A DNA stretch of 41,543 nucleotides from Deltaproteobacteria bacterium (GTDB lineage: Bacteria; Myxococcota_A; Polyangia; JACPQR01): the NCBI GenBank assembly GCA_016190375.1, contig JACPQR010000016.1, positions 1-41,543 of the forward strand, read 5' to 3'. The notes beneath the pieces were generated by a model. The model had not been told where the DNA came from, did not search any database, and saw only the letters and a program-made list of their open reading frames with translations. Positions 1-7,529 of this stretch are shown one piece after another. The translations under genes were made by a program, and so were the position numbers. Position 1 is the first letter of the stretch. Every line of letters starts with the position of its first letter.

Positions 1-200
1 ACCGATTCGGAGAGGTTCAGCTCGCGCAGGCAGTAGGCGAACATGCTCGAGCATGCGTGCTGGAGATAGAGCCTGCGCCCGTCGAATTCGGCGATGAGCG
101 CGATCATCTCGGCCTCGACCCTCTTGCTCGTGACCGCGACGTCGGTCAGACGGTCGAAAAGGACGTCATCGGTAAGGGTCCTGGGATCGTTCGTGCTCAT
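1..200 (-). CDS. HNH endonuclease family protein, N-terminal part (runs off the window)
   Basis: The gene starts at an ATG (200-198) preceded by a good Shine-Dalgarno (GGGAGG, about 5 nt spacing) and reads to the window edge with no stop; about 66 codons are visible. The segment with GRRLYL, ACSSMFAYC and LNLSES matches, from memory, the conserved N-terminal region of HNH-endonuclease proteins common in myxobacteria and related deltaproteobacteria (motif like RRLYL-x-x-G-C-S-S-x-F-x-Y-C). The HNH nuclease motif itself would lie outside the window, so nuclease function is inferred from family resemblance only. These proteins are usually solitary and of unknown cellular role. Confidence 0.7.
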   Translation of the reverse strand, partial: MSTNDPRTLTDDVLFDRLTDVAVTSKRVEAEMIALIAEFDGRRLYLQHACSSMFAYCLRELNLSES

Positions 201-733
201 CTCTGCCTCCCTTCGCGCGTGCGTGAGATCGGCATAACACGGGCGAAAACGAGGCCCCTGGCGTGCGATCTGCTGCGCGACAACCGGCGAAACGTGCGAG
301 CGCGCGGCAGGGATCGCTCCGGCGCACCAGCGCGCATCCTCGTGAGCTACGCGGCGATTCTGCTGCGCAGATGCGATCGCGCTTTCGCCACCACCCCGAA
401 ACCAGTCAATCGAAATCGAGATCGCGGTGACGATTCCTGCACCTCGAGCTCGACTGGTCGGGCCCGAGCGCATCACCGCACGCAGCTCGAGGCACCGTCA
501 CCGTCGAGGCAGTGACCCCCGCCGCGTGCTCCGGTCCGGGGTCAGGGAGAATCGCCGTCGTAGGGGCTGTGGGCTCGGTGGGTTGGGGCCCGGCTTACGA
601 GGTTGTGGGCGGGCTGCGGGCGGCTCGTTTTTTTGGCCGTCCGCTGGCCGTCCACATCCGAGTGGGCGCCAATCCACCGAGTCCACAGCCCTCCGAGACC
701 TCCGAAAGCCGGGGCAGCGCGATTCGGACGGCG

Positions 734-883
734 GGGGCGGATTATGGCTGCGGCATGCTGCATGGCCAGCCGCTCCCAGAAGTCCTCGAAGCGGCCGCTG
801 AGCTTGCAGCAGCGCAGGCCGATGATTGCGTCGGCACCGGCCACCGTCCAGTGCATGCCGGCGCGTTCGAGCCGGGCATGGGC
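734..883 (-). pseudogene. Transposase C-terminal remnant
   Basis: In the minus-strand frame, about 50 residues including LERAGMHWTVAGADAI, LRCCKLSGRF and EDFWER resemble the C-terminal end of ISKra4-like transposases, where a G-M-x-W-T/S-x-x-G-A-x-A-(I/M)-L-x-L-R pattern is followed by a Trp/Phe-rich end. The flanking translation in the same frame has no further recognisable transposase sequence, and no catalytic DDE core or terminal inverted repeats were found nearby. It is therefore most likely the relic of an old insertion. Family assignment is from memory and could be wrong. Confidence 0.45.
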
Positions 884-1002
884 ACCCCCTCCGGCTATGA
901 GAGCCGCAGGAACGAAGTGCGCAATCCCGCACCGCTTCACCGTCCCGGACGGACCTCACGCTGGTGACGTGCGCCCGCGTCCTGCCGTCCCCTGGCGCAG
1001 AG

Positions 1003-1021
1003 TAGGATGACTTGGTAGGAT
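1003..1021 (+). promoter_or_regulatory. Tandem TAGGAT hexamers before mazEF-like operon
   Basis: TAGGAT occurs at 1003-1008 and again at 1016-1021, 13 bp apart. The second copy lies 6 nt before the ATG of the antitoxin gene at 1028, the position expected of a -10 element for a leaderless mRNA. No Shine-Dalgarno is visible. The repetition could also be an operator for the RHH antitoxin, since such proteins bind short direct repeats over their own promoter. That role is inference. Confidence 0.4.
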
Positions 1022-1027
1022 TGCTCG

Positions 1028-1354
1028 ATGCGACGAGCGTTGCCGGCCAAGGCCAAGATCAGCGTCACGATCGCAGCCGAGCTCGTGTCGACGATCGACC
1101 GGGGAGTTCGAGCCCGACACTATCCCTCCCGGAGCGCCGTGGTCGAGGCGGCGCTCGATCGATGGGCGCGCGTCGAGAGGCGGCGCCAGAGAGATGCCGA
1201 GATCGAGGCCTACTACCTCGGCATGAGCGCCGAGGAGCGTGCCGACGAGCGACAGTGGGCCGACTTCGCCACGCGGGAGCTCGCAGAGATCGGCGCGATG
1301 GAGGCGCGGCGCGAACGTGCGGCGGCTCCCGCCGGGAAGAGGCGCCGATCGTGA
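1028..1354 (+). CDS. Ribbon-helix-helix antitoxin (MazE/CopG-like)
   Basis: A 108-aa protein. Residues about 9-45 (AKISVTIAAELVSTID followed by the YPSRSAVVEAALDRW segment) form a ribbon-helix-helix DNA-binding domain: a beta-strand with alternating polar residues, then two helices with S-R-S-x-x-V-x-x-A. The rest is helical with many Glu/Arg (SAEERADERQWADF), typical of the toxin-binding tail. It overlaps the next gene by 4 bases (GTGA), so the two are translationally coupled in antitoxin-toxin order. It should neutralise the downstream MazF-like toxin and repress its own promoter. The start ATG was chosen because a TAGGAT hexamer lies 6 nt upstream and the RHH fold begins soon after it. Confidence 0.82.
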   Translation: MRRALPAKAKISVTIAAELVSTIDRGVRARHYPSRSAVVEAALDRWARVERRRQRDAEIEAYYLGMSAEERADERQWADFATRELAEIGAMEARRERAAAPAGKRRRS

Positions 1355-1680
1355 TCAGGCGGGGCCACGTTCATCTCGCGCGGATGCCCGGCGAGGTGAA
1401 GCGCCGGCCGGTCGTCGTGCTCTCCTCGGATCGGAGAAACGACCTGGCCTACGACGTCACGGTCGTTCCGTGCTCGACGAACCTCCGCCTTGGGCCGTGG
1501 CACGTGATGCTCGAACGAGGAGCGGGCGGCCTGCCGGCGAGATCCGTGGCCAAGTGCGAGCAGGTCACGACCGTGCGCAAGGACGGTCTCGAGCTGCGCC
1601 CGCTGGGGGGTGCGCTTTCAGCGGAGCTGATGGCGAGAATCCGCATCGGCGCCCTACGCGCGCTCGAGTTCGACGAGTGA
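1351..1680 (+). CDS. mazF: MazF-like endoribonuclease toxin
   Basis: A 109-aa protein starting at GTG 1351, overlapping the antitoxin stop. It begins IRRGHVHLARM, followed by VKRRPVVVLSS and later VVPCSTNLR, AKCEQVTTV and a C-terminal helix. This is the PemK/MazF layout: a basic first strand, the K-R-R-P-V-V-V-L-S core strand, then the V-V-P-(L/C)-S/T strand and a C-terminal E-Q-x-x-T/V segment. Family members cleave mRNA at short single-stranded sequences. Length and gene order fit a type II toxin-antitoxin module. A longer in-frame extension upstream of 1351 has no domain content and overlaps the antitoxin fully, so it was rejected. Confidence 0.85.
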   Translation: MIRRGHVHLARMPGEVKRRPVVVLSSDRRNDLAYDVTVVPCSTNLRLGPWHVMLERGAGGLPARSVAKCEQVTTVRKDGLELRPLGGALSAELMARIRIGALRALEFDE

Positions 1681-1766
1681 CCGCCGGCGGCGCGCTCCAG
1701 GGCGAGCGACACGCGACGGCGGCCACTACTCGGCGGCACCCGGCTCGCTCGAGCTTGGCGGTGAAT

Positions 1767-2885
1767 TCACCGCTCGCCGCCCGCCAGTGATGCGAAGTGC
1801 TCCGCCATCATGGCGAAGACCAACCAGGGATCCGACTCGCAGATCGAGACCACTGCCACGTTCGCCCCCGCGCTCTGGAGCTCGCGCAGGAGCTCGAGCA
1901 CCCGGCGAGCAGGAAACGCTTCGCCAAGTCCGGGGACGTCGCAGACGGGGACGAGTCGCTCGCCCTGACCGAAGGCCGAGTAGTCGATACGCTCTCGCAT
2001 AGCCGGCTCGGCGAGAAGACAGTCGAGGTCCGGCGACGGGTACAGGGTGCATTGCGACTCGATCGGGGTGCCGACGATCGCGCCGACGAAGAGGCGCTCG
2101 GGGCACGGTCTGAGCGCAAGGAGGCCCTCGGCGATCTCGGCCGGCGAAACGAGCAAGTCCGGGTTCCGGAAAGGACGCAGGTTCAGCGGCCCGAGCTCGT
2201 CGTCGTCCGGGTCGAAGATGCGCTCGGCTTCAACGTCTTTGCGTACGCTCGCGTCGTCTTCGTCGGACTGGATCACGACCGCCAGGAACGAATCGTCGCG
2301 CAAGAACCCTGCGTTCGGGCCGCCGGCATGGTCGACGAGCGCTCGGCTCACCGCTCGCAAGTGCTGCTCGAACGCGCATCCACCGGTCCCGAGCGTCGCG
2401 AGGCACGCGAAGTCGCGCCTCAGCACGCTCGTCTCATCGCCCGCGCTCCAGGAGAGAAACCGCGGGTACTCCGCTTTGCAACCGGACAGGGTCGGCGATG
2501 GCGCGTGCAGCAGCAGGCCATCATCGCCGTCAACCGGATCGTCGCATGTCGGCACCTCGTAGCCCCCGGTTCCCATGTCGGGGCTGATGAAGCCGACGTG
2601 CAAGTCGCCGACTGGCTCCCGATCGAACTTGTCATCCTGGTCCATGTCCGGAGGATCGACCAGCGCTCCGAAGCCGAACCCGCCGAAGCAATCCGCGAGC
2701 GATGCCTGCTCCTGCGCCATGGAGTTCGAGTTGTCGATCAGGAACAGGAGGTCGAGTGCAGTCGGAGCCGCTCCGCACTCACCGGCAGGCCCGGCCCCAT
2801 CGATTCCGGCATCGGGCGAGATCGTCGGCGGAAGCTCACAAGCGCCGACCAGCAGGACGGCTGCAAGAGTCGATGCCCGGCCCAC
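1767..2885 (-). CDS. Lipoprotein with von Willebrand factor A-like (MIDAS) domain
   Basis: A 372-aa predicted lipoprotein: a short signal peptide ends in LLVGAC (Cys16), then a Pro/Asp/Gly linker. Residues about 45-56 read LDLLFLIDNSNSM; DNSNS is a MIDAS-type D-x-S-x-S metal site as in VWA domains. A later strand reads VVIQSDEDDASV, and the C-terminus (NVAVVSICESDPWL) is a typical last strand and helix of this fold. Several Cys pairs suggest export and disulfides. Myxobacteria have many such surface lipoproteins of unknown ligand. The start is GTG at 2885-2883 with a TATGAT hexamer 8 nt upstream and no Shine-Dalgarno. The gene is convergent with the toxin gene and looks monocistronic. Confidence 0.75.
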   Translation of the reverse strand: MGRASTLAAVLLVGACELPPTISPDAGIDGAGPAGECGAAPTALDLLFLIDNSNSMAQEQASLADCFGGFGFGALVDPPDMDQDDKFDREPVGDLHVGFISPDMGTGGYEVPTCDDPVDGDDGLLLHAPSPTLSGCKAEYPRFLSWSAGDETSVLRRDFACLATLGTGGCAFEQHLRAVSRALVDHAGGPNAGFLRDDSFLAVVIQSDEDDASVRKDVEAERIFDPDDDELGPLNLRPFRNPDLLVSPAEIAEGLLALRPCPERLFVGAIVGTPIESQCTLYPSPDLDCLLAEPAMRERIDYSAFGQGERLVPVCDVPGLGEAFPARRVLELLRELQSAGANVAVVSICESDPWLVFAMMAEHFASLAGGER

Positions 2886-2893
2886 CGACGGCG

Positions 2894-2899
2894 ATCATA
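2894..2899 (-). promoter_or_regulatory. TATGAT -10 element, leaderless start of the VWA lipoprotein
   Basis: On the minus strand TATGAT (5/6 match to TATAAT) is separated by 8 nt from the GTG at 2885. Transcription would begin at or next to the start codon. No convincing -35 hexamer is seen. Confidence 0.45.
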
Positions 2900-2987
2900 G
2901 CACCGAGCGCCCGCTCCGATCGTCGATGCTCGTCCGCGTTGGCGAACGTGGAGTCTCCATGGCCTGGGGCAGCGGCTCGTTCCCGCG

Positions 2988-3722
2988 CTAGTCCGCAACC
3001 CGGAGTTGGCCCTCGCACGAGCTGTCGAGCGGGCCGGTCTGGAGCTGGTCGCAGGTCATGTCGGCGAAGCTCGGGACGCATTCCTCGAACAGCTCGACCG
3101 CGTCCCGGAGATCGAGCACGTTTCCGCAGTCGCCGTCTGGGGCCGAGTCCTCGAACGATTGGCGCCACTCGGCGTAGCTTCCGTCGCACGCCCTCTCGCC
3201 CGCGCGTCCATAGGCGTCGGCCATCGCTTCGCAGCCCGCCTCCGCCCGGCCCCGGACCGCCGCCTCAATACGAGCTTGCATATCCTCGAGGATCCGGTCT
3301 CGGTCCTCCTCGGGAAGGACGATCTGGTCTTCACATGACGAGTCGAGCGGAAACAGGCTGGCGCAGGTCGCGGCGCTGATGCTCGGCATGCACTCCTGGT
3401 AAAGCTCCGTTTCGTCACGCACTCCGACCGCAAGGAGGCATCCGACGGTGAAGGCATCGAAGACGTCGCCGCGGTCCAGGTAGCAGTCCGCTGCCGCATC
3501 GGCGACCGCGCTGGCCACGTCATCGCATGCTTCTTGGGCGGCGTCGGCATCGGAGTCTGCGTCGGTGTCGGTGTCGGAGTCCGTGTCGGCATCGCCGTCG
3601 CCACTGTCGTCGTCACCGCCAGCGGCGCGTTTGCAGGACGATGAAGCGAAGGCGAGGAGCAGTGCCAGGATCTCGTAGGCAATCCCGCGACGAGCGGCCG
3701 AGCGCCAAGAGCGGATGATCAT
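2988..3722 (-). CDS. Cys-rich lipoprotein with two copies of a six-cysteine domain
   Basis: A 244-aa predicted lipoprotein. An N-terminal hydrophobic stretch ends in FASSSC (Cys30), followed by an Asp/Ser/Thr linker (about 37-62). Two homologous domains follow, about 64-135 and 162-241. Each has six Cys in register (66, 80, 95, 111, 120, 130 and 164, 179, 199, 215, 224, 236). Both include a D-x-x-E-L-(Y/F)-x-E-C-(M/V)-P-S core and end in PLDSSCE. I do not recognise the family; the pattern suggests a disulfide-stabilised surface module that arose by duplication. The start ATG at 3722 has a TACCCT hexamer 7 nt upstream. It is divergent from the XRE regulator. Confidence 0.72.
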   Translation of the reverse strand: MIIRSWRSAARRGIAYEILALLLAFASSSCKRAAGGDDDSGDGDADTDSDTDTDADSDADAAQEACDDVASAVADAAADCYLDRGDVFDAFTVGCLLAVGVRDETELYQECMPSISAATCASLFPLDSSCEDQIVLPEEDRDRILEDMQARIEAAVRGRAEAGCEAMADAYGRAGERACDGSYAEWRQSFEDSAPDGDCGNVLDLRDAVELFEECVPSFADMTCDQLQTGPLDSSCEGQLRVAD

Positions 3723-3729
3723 GCGGAGA

Positions 3730-3756
3730 AGGGTAACTCATAGGTTGGTATTAAAG
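3730..3756. promoter_or_regulatory. Divergent promoter region (lipoprotein / XRE regulator)
   Basis: On the minus strand TACCCT at 3735-3730 sits 7 nt before the ATG at 3722, a leaderless-type -10 position. Just beyond is an AT-rich island (3745-3756, TTGGTATTAAAG) unusual in this GC-rich window. It could serve as a promoter or operator for the XRE gene at 3785, whose product may autoregulate. No full -35/-10 pair is evident for the plus strand. Confidence 0.35.
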
Positions 3757-3784
3757 AAGACCGTGAACGCCGGATGGTCGCGGG

Positions 3785-4138
3785 ATGCCACCGACGGACC
3801 CGCGGCGCGTCGCCAAGGATGTAGGTCGGCGCGTCGCGGAGCTGCGGACTGCAATCGGGCTGACTCAGCAAGATCTGGCCGAGCGTGCGGCGGTGTCGTT
3901 GAAGTACGTCCAGCGCGTCGAGGCCGGTCGGGAGAATCTCACGATACGGTCCCTCGTGTGGCTGGCGGACCTGTTGGAGGCCAAGGTCGCCGAGCTGTTC
4001 GCTGCTCCGGCGTCAAGTCAGATACGGCGTGGGCGACCGAAAGCCGGCTCCGGACTCGATGCGCAGACCACGGCAGCAACTCGGCGCCGTAGATCGACAG
4101 GACATGGACCGCCTGCGCGCCGGGGCGCTCCCGCGTGA
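3785..4138 (+). CDS. XRE-family HTH transcriptional regulator
   Basis: A 117-aa protein whose first 75 residues form a classic Cro/CI (HTH_3) domain: VGRRVAELRTAIGLTQQDLA, then the helix-turn-helix AERAAVSLKYVQRVEAGREN, and the L-x-x-L-x-x-L-A-D-L-L closing helix. A short basic segment with RRGRPK, reminiscent of an AT-hook core (GRP), follows at about 82-87. The C-terminal 30 residues are low complexity and may not be functionally important. It is probably a DNA-binding repressor or activator acting on its own divergent region or the neighbouring surface-protein genes. The target is not evident from the sequence. Confidence 0.8.
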   Translation: MPPTDPRRVAKDVGRRVAELRTAIGLTQQDLAERAAVSLKYVQRVEAGRENLTIRSLVWLADLLEAKVAELFAAPASSQIRRGRPKAGSGLDAQTTAATRRRRSTGHGPPARRGAPA

Positions 4139-4285
4139 CGGCGTCGGTGCCCGCCAGGGGGCAGCTCGTCGGGTTCGGCGTGCGCAGATCAGCAGTCCCA
4201 CGGGGGACGACGTCAAGGTTTGTCGCCCCGGAGCTCAATCGCCCGGGTTTTTCGGTGTCGAAGACGAATCACTCCTCCGCCTCGC

Positions 4286-6046
4286 TCACCACACCAGACC
4301 GTCGCAGTCCTCGTCGATTCCGTCCGGCGGCGCGGTGATCACGGCGTGATACAGGTCGCGGTCGTGCTGATCGTGGAACGCGAGGTGGACGACGCCGTCG
4401 GGGGCGACCGCCATGGAGACGTACCAGCCGCGGTCCTCGCTCGAGCCCACCGTCGCCGCCGTCCAGCCCGCGCCGTCGTTGCGGGCGTAGCGAAGGTCGT
4501 CATCGTCGGGGTCGTAGTAGGCGGCGTGCAGGGTCGCGCCATCCGCCGCGACGGCAGGTCCCCAGTTCGCCGAGCCGCGAGGATCGATCACTTCGGAGCT
4601 CCAGATGTCATCTTCCCGCGCGGCGCGGGCGACGGGGACCAGGCCGCCTCCGCTGGTGTAGACGGCCTGCGGGACGTCTGCGGAGTCGAGGGTGAAGGCG
4701 GTCCAGCGCGAGACGCCGTCCGAGTCGACGTCCTCCACGACCCATGAGCCCGTCGCGTCCGAAGCGTACCGCACGCCAGTGAAGAGGCTGAAGCGCACGA
4801 AGCCCACGTGGCGCGCACCTGCCCCGTCGAAGGCGATCCAGGCTGGGTAGATCCCCGAGTCGTCGGCGATTGGCTCCGAGATCCACGTTTCGGCGACCTT
4901 CGTCGCGATCGAGAGCACGTGAGACAGACCGTGGCCGTAGACGATGTGCGGCTGTCCGGCCTCGTCGAGAGCGATCGCCGAGGGCATGCCCGCGTTGATG
5001 TCGGCGTCGGGGGTCTCGAGCTCCCATGCGCCGCCGGCGTTGGTGAAGTACCGGAGCTCGAAGTACCGGCAGGAGAGGTGAATGGACCCGCCCGCGTCGA
5101 GCGCCATGCGCGGCTCGACGCACTTGCCCGGCCTCTCGAACGACCAGCCGAGGCCCTCGTCGGTGGCCACGACCAGGTCGTCGTCGCTGCTCGCGTACGC
5201 GAGGAAGATCGTTCCGTCCTCTCCAATCGCCATCGACGACTCGCCGACCGAGATGTCGGCGTCGACGAGGTCGACGATCGGGTCGAGCTCTCGAGCCTCC
5301 GGGTTGACTCCGGGGTCGCCGTCGTCGCAGTCGGCGCCCCCCACAGCCTCGCAATCGAAGCCGTCCCCGTCCCAGTCGACGAGGTCCTCGCCGTCGCAGT
5401 CCTGATCCGTCCAGTCGCACCCGATCTCGACCGCGCCGGGATGTATCGCCCAGACGCGGTCATTGCAGTCGTCCCCACCGCGCTCCTCGCAGTCGAAGCC
5501 GTCGAGATCGGCGTCCAGCCAGTCCGCCCCGTCGCAGTCCTGGTCGATGCCATCGCAACCGACCTCGAGGACCCCAGGGTGGATGAAACGCGAGCCCTCG
5601 TCGCAGTCCGGTCCGCCGGCCTCAGCGCAGTCGAAGCCGTCGCCGTCGAGGTCCGCTGGCGAATCGACACCGTCGCAGTCCTGATCGACGCCGTCGCACG
5701 CGACCTCCTCGGCGCCCGGGTAGGTCGAGCCCGTTTCATCGTCGCAGTCGTCGCCGCCCGCCGCGAGACAGCGGTATCCGTCGCCGTCCTCGTCGTCGCA
5801 GGCATCCGCGTCGCCATCCGAGTCCGAGTCCGAGTCCGAGTCCGAGTCCGAATCCGAGTCCGCGTCCGAATCCGCATCCGAGTCCGAATCCGTATCCGAG
5901 TCGGAGTCCGTATCCGAGTCGGTGTCCGAGTCCGCGTCCGAGCCCGCGTCGGCATCCACGTCCCCGTCCCCGTCCGCATCGCCAGCGCCGCGCCTCGAGC
6001 CACAGCCAGCGCACGCGAGGAACGCCAGGAAGAGGACCGTTCGCAT
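4286..6046 (-). CDS. MopE-repeat (putative metal-binding) lipoprotein with an inserted propeller-like domain
   Basis: A 586-aa exported protein. The N-terminus (FLAFLACAGC) is a lipoprotein-type signal peptide, followed by an Asp/Ser repeat linker (about 32-80). Residues 82-250 hold four copies of the MopE-type repeat (D-x-D-G-D-G-F/Y-x-C, then G-G-x-D-C-D/N, P-G-x-x-E, C-D-x-x-D-Q-D-C-D-G). The fourth copy lacks its last third. Residues about 260-570 form repeated beta-strands with S-x-A-x-D-x-x-G-x-x-H motifs, like a beta-propeller. The closing DGIDEDCDG then appears at 575-583, as if the propeller had been inserted into the fourth repeat. The start is an ATG with GGAG adjacent and TATCCT 7 nt upstream. 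The larger open frame extends upstream, but only this Met gives a signal peptide. Confidence 0.78.
   Translation of the reverse strand: MRTVLFLAFLACAGCGSRRGAGDADGDGDVDADAGSDADSDTDSDTDSDSDTDSDSDADSDADSDSDSDSDSDSDSDGDADACDDEDGDGYRCLAAGGDDCDDETGSTYPGAEEVACDGVDQDCDGVDSPADLDGDGFDCAEAGGPDCDEGSRFIHPGVLEVGCDGIDQDCDGADWLDADLDGFDCEERGGDDCNDRVWAIHPGAVEIGCDWTDQDCDGEDLVDWDGDGFDCEAVGGADCDDGDPGVNPEARELDPIVDLVDADISVGESSMAIGEDGTIFLAYASSDDDLVVATDEGLGWSFERPGKCVEPRMALDAGGSIHLSCRYFELRYFTNAGGAWELETPDADINAGMPSAIALDEAGQPHIVYGHGLSHVLSIATKVAETWISEPIADDSGIYPAWIAFDGAGARHVGFVRFSLFTGVRYASDATGSWVVEDVDSDGVSRWTAFTLDSADVPQAVYTSGGGLVPVARAAREDDIWSSEVIDPRGSANWGPAVAADGATLHAAYYDPDDDDLRYARNDGAGWTAATVGSSEDRGWYVSMAVAPDGVVHLAFHDQHDRDLYHAVITAPPDGIDEDCDGLVW
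5807..5953. repeat. Low-complexity Asp/Ser hexanucleotide repeat
   Basis: On the plus strand this stretch is a run of CCGAGT / CCGAAT / CCGCGT hexamers that encode the Asp-Ser linker of the lipoprotein on the minus strand. Such repeats expand and contract easily, so linker length may vary between strains. Confidence 0.8.
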
Positions 6047-6053
6047 CTCCACG

Positions 6054-6059
6054 AGGATA
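6054..6059 (-). promoter_or_regulatory. TATCCT -10 element of the MopE-repeat lipoprotein
   Basis: On the minus strand TATCCT precedes the ATG at 6046 by 7 nt, fitting a leaderless or near-leaderless transcript. A GGAG sequence lies inside the 7 nt, so internal or 70S initiation cannot be distinguished from the sequence. Confidence 0.4.
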
Positions 6060-6148
6060 GGCGGGTCGCGCGCCGGCGGCAAAGCTGTATCATCCCCGGG
6101 ATCTTGGGTCCGCCCGTCACTGCCGTGCGCCGTCCACTCTGAAGCGCC

Positions 6149-7060
6149 ATGAACAGCCCTCCTAGCCGCGGCGCCATTGCCGCGGTCTTCGTCCTCCTGT
6201 CGCTGATCTGGGGAACGACCTGGGCGGCCATCCGGGTGAGCCTGCGTGGGATCCCTCCGTTCCTCGGCGTGTCGCTGCGGTTCGCGCTGGCGGCGGCCGT
6301 GCTGCTCGCCGCCGCCGGATTCTGGCGCGTTCCGCTCGGCCGCAGGAGGCGCGAGCGCTGGCTGTGGCTGACGAACGGAATACTGTCGTTCTGCGGCTCC
6401 TACGGGATCGTCTACTGGGCGGAGCAGCACATCCCCTCGGGCCTCGCCGCGGTGATCTTCGCATCCTTTCCCTTGCTCACGATCGTCCTCGCGCACTTCT
6501 TCCTGGACGGCGAGCGGATGACGATGCGCAGCGCCGCCGGGGTGCTGGTGGGCTTCGCGGGCCTCGCCGTCATCTACTCGGAGGACCTCTCCCGCCTCGG
6601 CGACAGCGACGTCGCGCTGGCGTCGGCGGTCATGCTGGGATCCCCGATCGTGTCGGCCGTCGCCAACCTCCTGGCCAAGCGCTTCGGCGAGGGCATCCAT
6701 CCAATCTCGCTGACCGCCGTGCCGATGGGGATGGCCGCGATCGTCATGGGCGGCGCGTCGGCGGTGGTCGAGCGCCACGCGCCGGCGACGTGGGAGGGCG
6801 CCTCGCTCGTGGCGGTCGCCTACCTCGCGCTGGTCGGCTCCGCGCTCACCTTCACCGCGTACTACTGGCTGCTGGCGCGGACGAGCGCCGTGCGAACCTC
6901 GCTCATCGCCTACACGACGCCGATCGTGGCCGTCACGGTGGGGCTCTTCTTCATGGACGAGAAGCTGACCGGGAGGATCGCCGCTGGTACCGCCTTCGTG
7001 CTGGCCGGCGTCGTCGTCGCGACCTGGCCGGAGCGCCAGGCGGCGCTGGGCCGGCGCTAG
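6149..7060 (+). CDS. EamA/DMT-family inner-membrane transporter
   Basis: A 303-aa integral membrane protein with about ten hydrophobic helices in two homologous EamA halves. The first opens with AAVFVLLSLIWGTTWAAIRV, the S-x-x-W-G-x-x-(F/W) signature of drug/metabolite transporters. The second half repeats the pattern and ends with a TAYYWLL segment, TTPIVAVTVGLFFMDEKLTG and a closing helix, the typical P-V-x-A-x-x-x-x-x-x-x-x-x-E signature. The family exports amino acids, nucleobases or drugs; the substrate cannot be inferred here. It is transcribed alone between the divergent MopE lipoprotein and the convergent thioredoxin gene. Confidence 0.88.
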   Translation: MNSPPSRGAIAAVFVLLSLIWGTTWAAIRVSLRGIPPFLGVSLRFALAAAVLLAAAGFWRVPLGRRRRERWLWLTNGILSFCGSYGIVYWAEQHIPSGLAAVIFASFPLLTIVLAHFFLDGERMTMRSAAGVLVGFAGLAVIYSEDLSRLGDSDVALASAVMLGSPIVSAVANLLAKRFGEGIHPISLTAVPMGMAAIVMGGASAVVERHAPATWEGASLVAVAYLALVGSALTFTAYYWLLARTSAVRTSLIAYTTPIVAVTVGLFFMDEKLTGRIAAGTAFVLAGVVVATWPERQAALGRR

Positions 7061-7066
7061 TCGAGG

Positions 7067-7399
7067 CTAGCTCTGGGCGAACCGCTCCAGCATCTTGTCG
7101 AACTTGGCCTTGGCAGCGACGCCGACGACCTGATCGACCACGCGGCCGTTGTGGAACACGAGGACCGTGGGGACGCCGCGGATCTGGTACTTCTGCGCGG
7201 TCGTCTTGTTGTCATCGATGTCGAGCTTGCCGACCTTGACCTTGCCTGCATACTGGCCGGCGAGCTGCTCGATCACCGGAGCCAGCATCTTGCAGGGGCC
7301 GCACCAGGTGGCGGTGAAGTCCACGAGCGCGGGCTTGTCGCTCTTCAGGATCTCTTGCTCGAAGTTCCCATCGGTCAGATCGACGACGTTGTTTGCCAT
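7067..7399 (-). CDS. trxA: Thioredoxin
   Basis: A 110-aa cytoplasmic thioredoxin. The active site WCGPC is at residues 32-36 after VDFTATW, the cis-proline segment is RGVPTVLVF, and the closing strand and helix are normal. Length matches classical Trx1. It reduces protein disulfides using thioredoxin reductase. The start ATG at 7399 has an AAGGAA Shine-Dalgarno; the open frame extends upstream, but that part lies in the promoter region and has no domain. A strong sigma70-type promoter (TTGACA, 17 bp, TACAGT) precedes it with about 55 nt of leader. Confidence 0.95.
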   Translation of the reverse strand: MANNVVDLTDGNFEQEILKSDKPALVDFTATWCGPCKMLAPVIEQLAGQYAGKVKVGKLDIDDNKTTAQKYQIRGVPTVLVFHNGRVVDQVVGVAAKAKFDKMLERFAQS

Positions 7400-7459
7400 G
7401 GCGGTTCCTTCCTGGCCGCTTCGCAGGCGGGGCGGCATGGAGCCTGAGAGGATGGTGGC

Positions 7460-7488
7460 ACTGTAGGGAGCGAACCCCGTGGTGTCAA
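7460..7488 (-). promoter_or_regulatory. Sigma70-type promoter of thioredoxin gene
   Basis: On the minus strand TTGACA (7488-7483) and TACAGT (7465-7460) are separated by exactly 17 bp, a consensus -35 and a good -10. They lie about 60 nt upstream of the thioredoxin ATG and point towards it. Confidence 0.75.
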
Positions 7489-7529
7489 CGAGCCGAAGGC
7501 CTTGGGTCGTGGTAGGTTCTCGGCCGACG

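Larger units (their letters stand above)
201..1027. other. Long gap with degraded DNA and a transposase remnant
   Basis: I see no intact gene in these roughly 830 bases. The first part holds the promoter region of the leftward HNH-type gene. Around 734-883 on the minus strand there is a fragment resembling the C-terminus of a transposase (listed separately). Several overlapping open frames exist on both strands, but their translations are Arg/Pro/Gly-rich and mutually shadowing, as expected from high-GC non-coding DNA. The end (1003-1021) carries two TAGGAT hexamers just before the toxin-antitoxin genes. Confidence 0.6.

Noticed and set aside
1797..2900. Long plus-strand open frame opposite the VWA-type lipoprotein
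   Set aside because: Shadow of the minus-strand gene: the translation is Arg/Ala/Glu-rich with no domain, while the minus frame has a lipobox and a MIDAS motif.
5807..5953. Regular hexanucleotide repeats considered as a CRISPR or minisatellite
   Set aside because: They encode the Asp-Ser linker of a lipoprotein; no unique spacers. No CRISPR array was found anywhere in the window.
6047..6778. In-frame upstream extension of the MopE-repeat lipoprotein
   Set aside because: It would run antisense through the EamA transporter gene and has low-complexity composition. The Met at 6046 gives a signal peptide.
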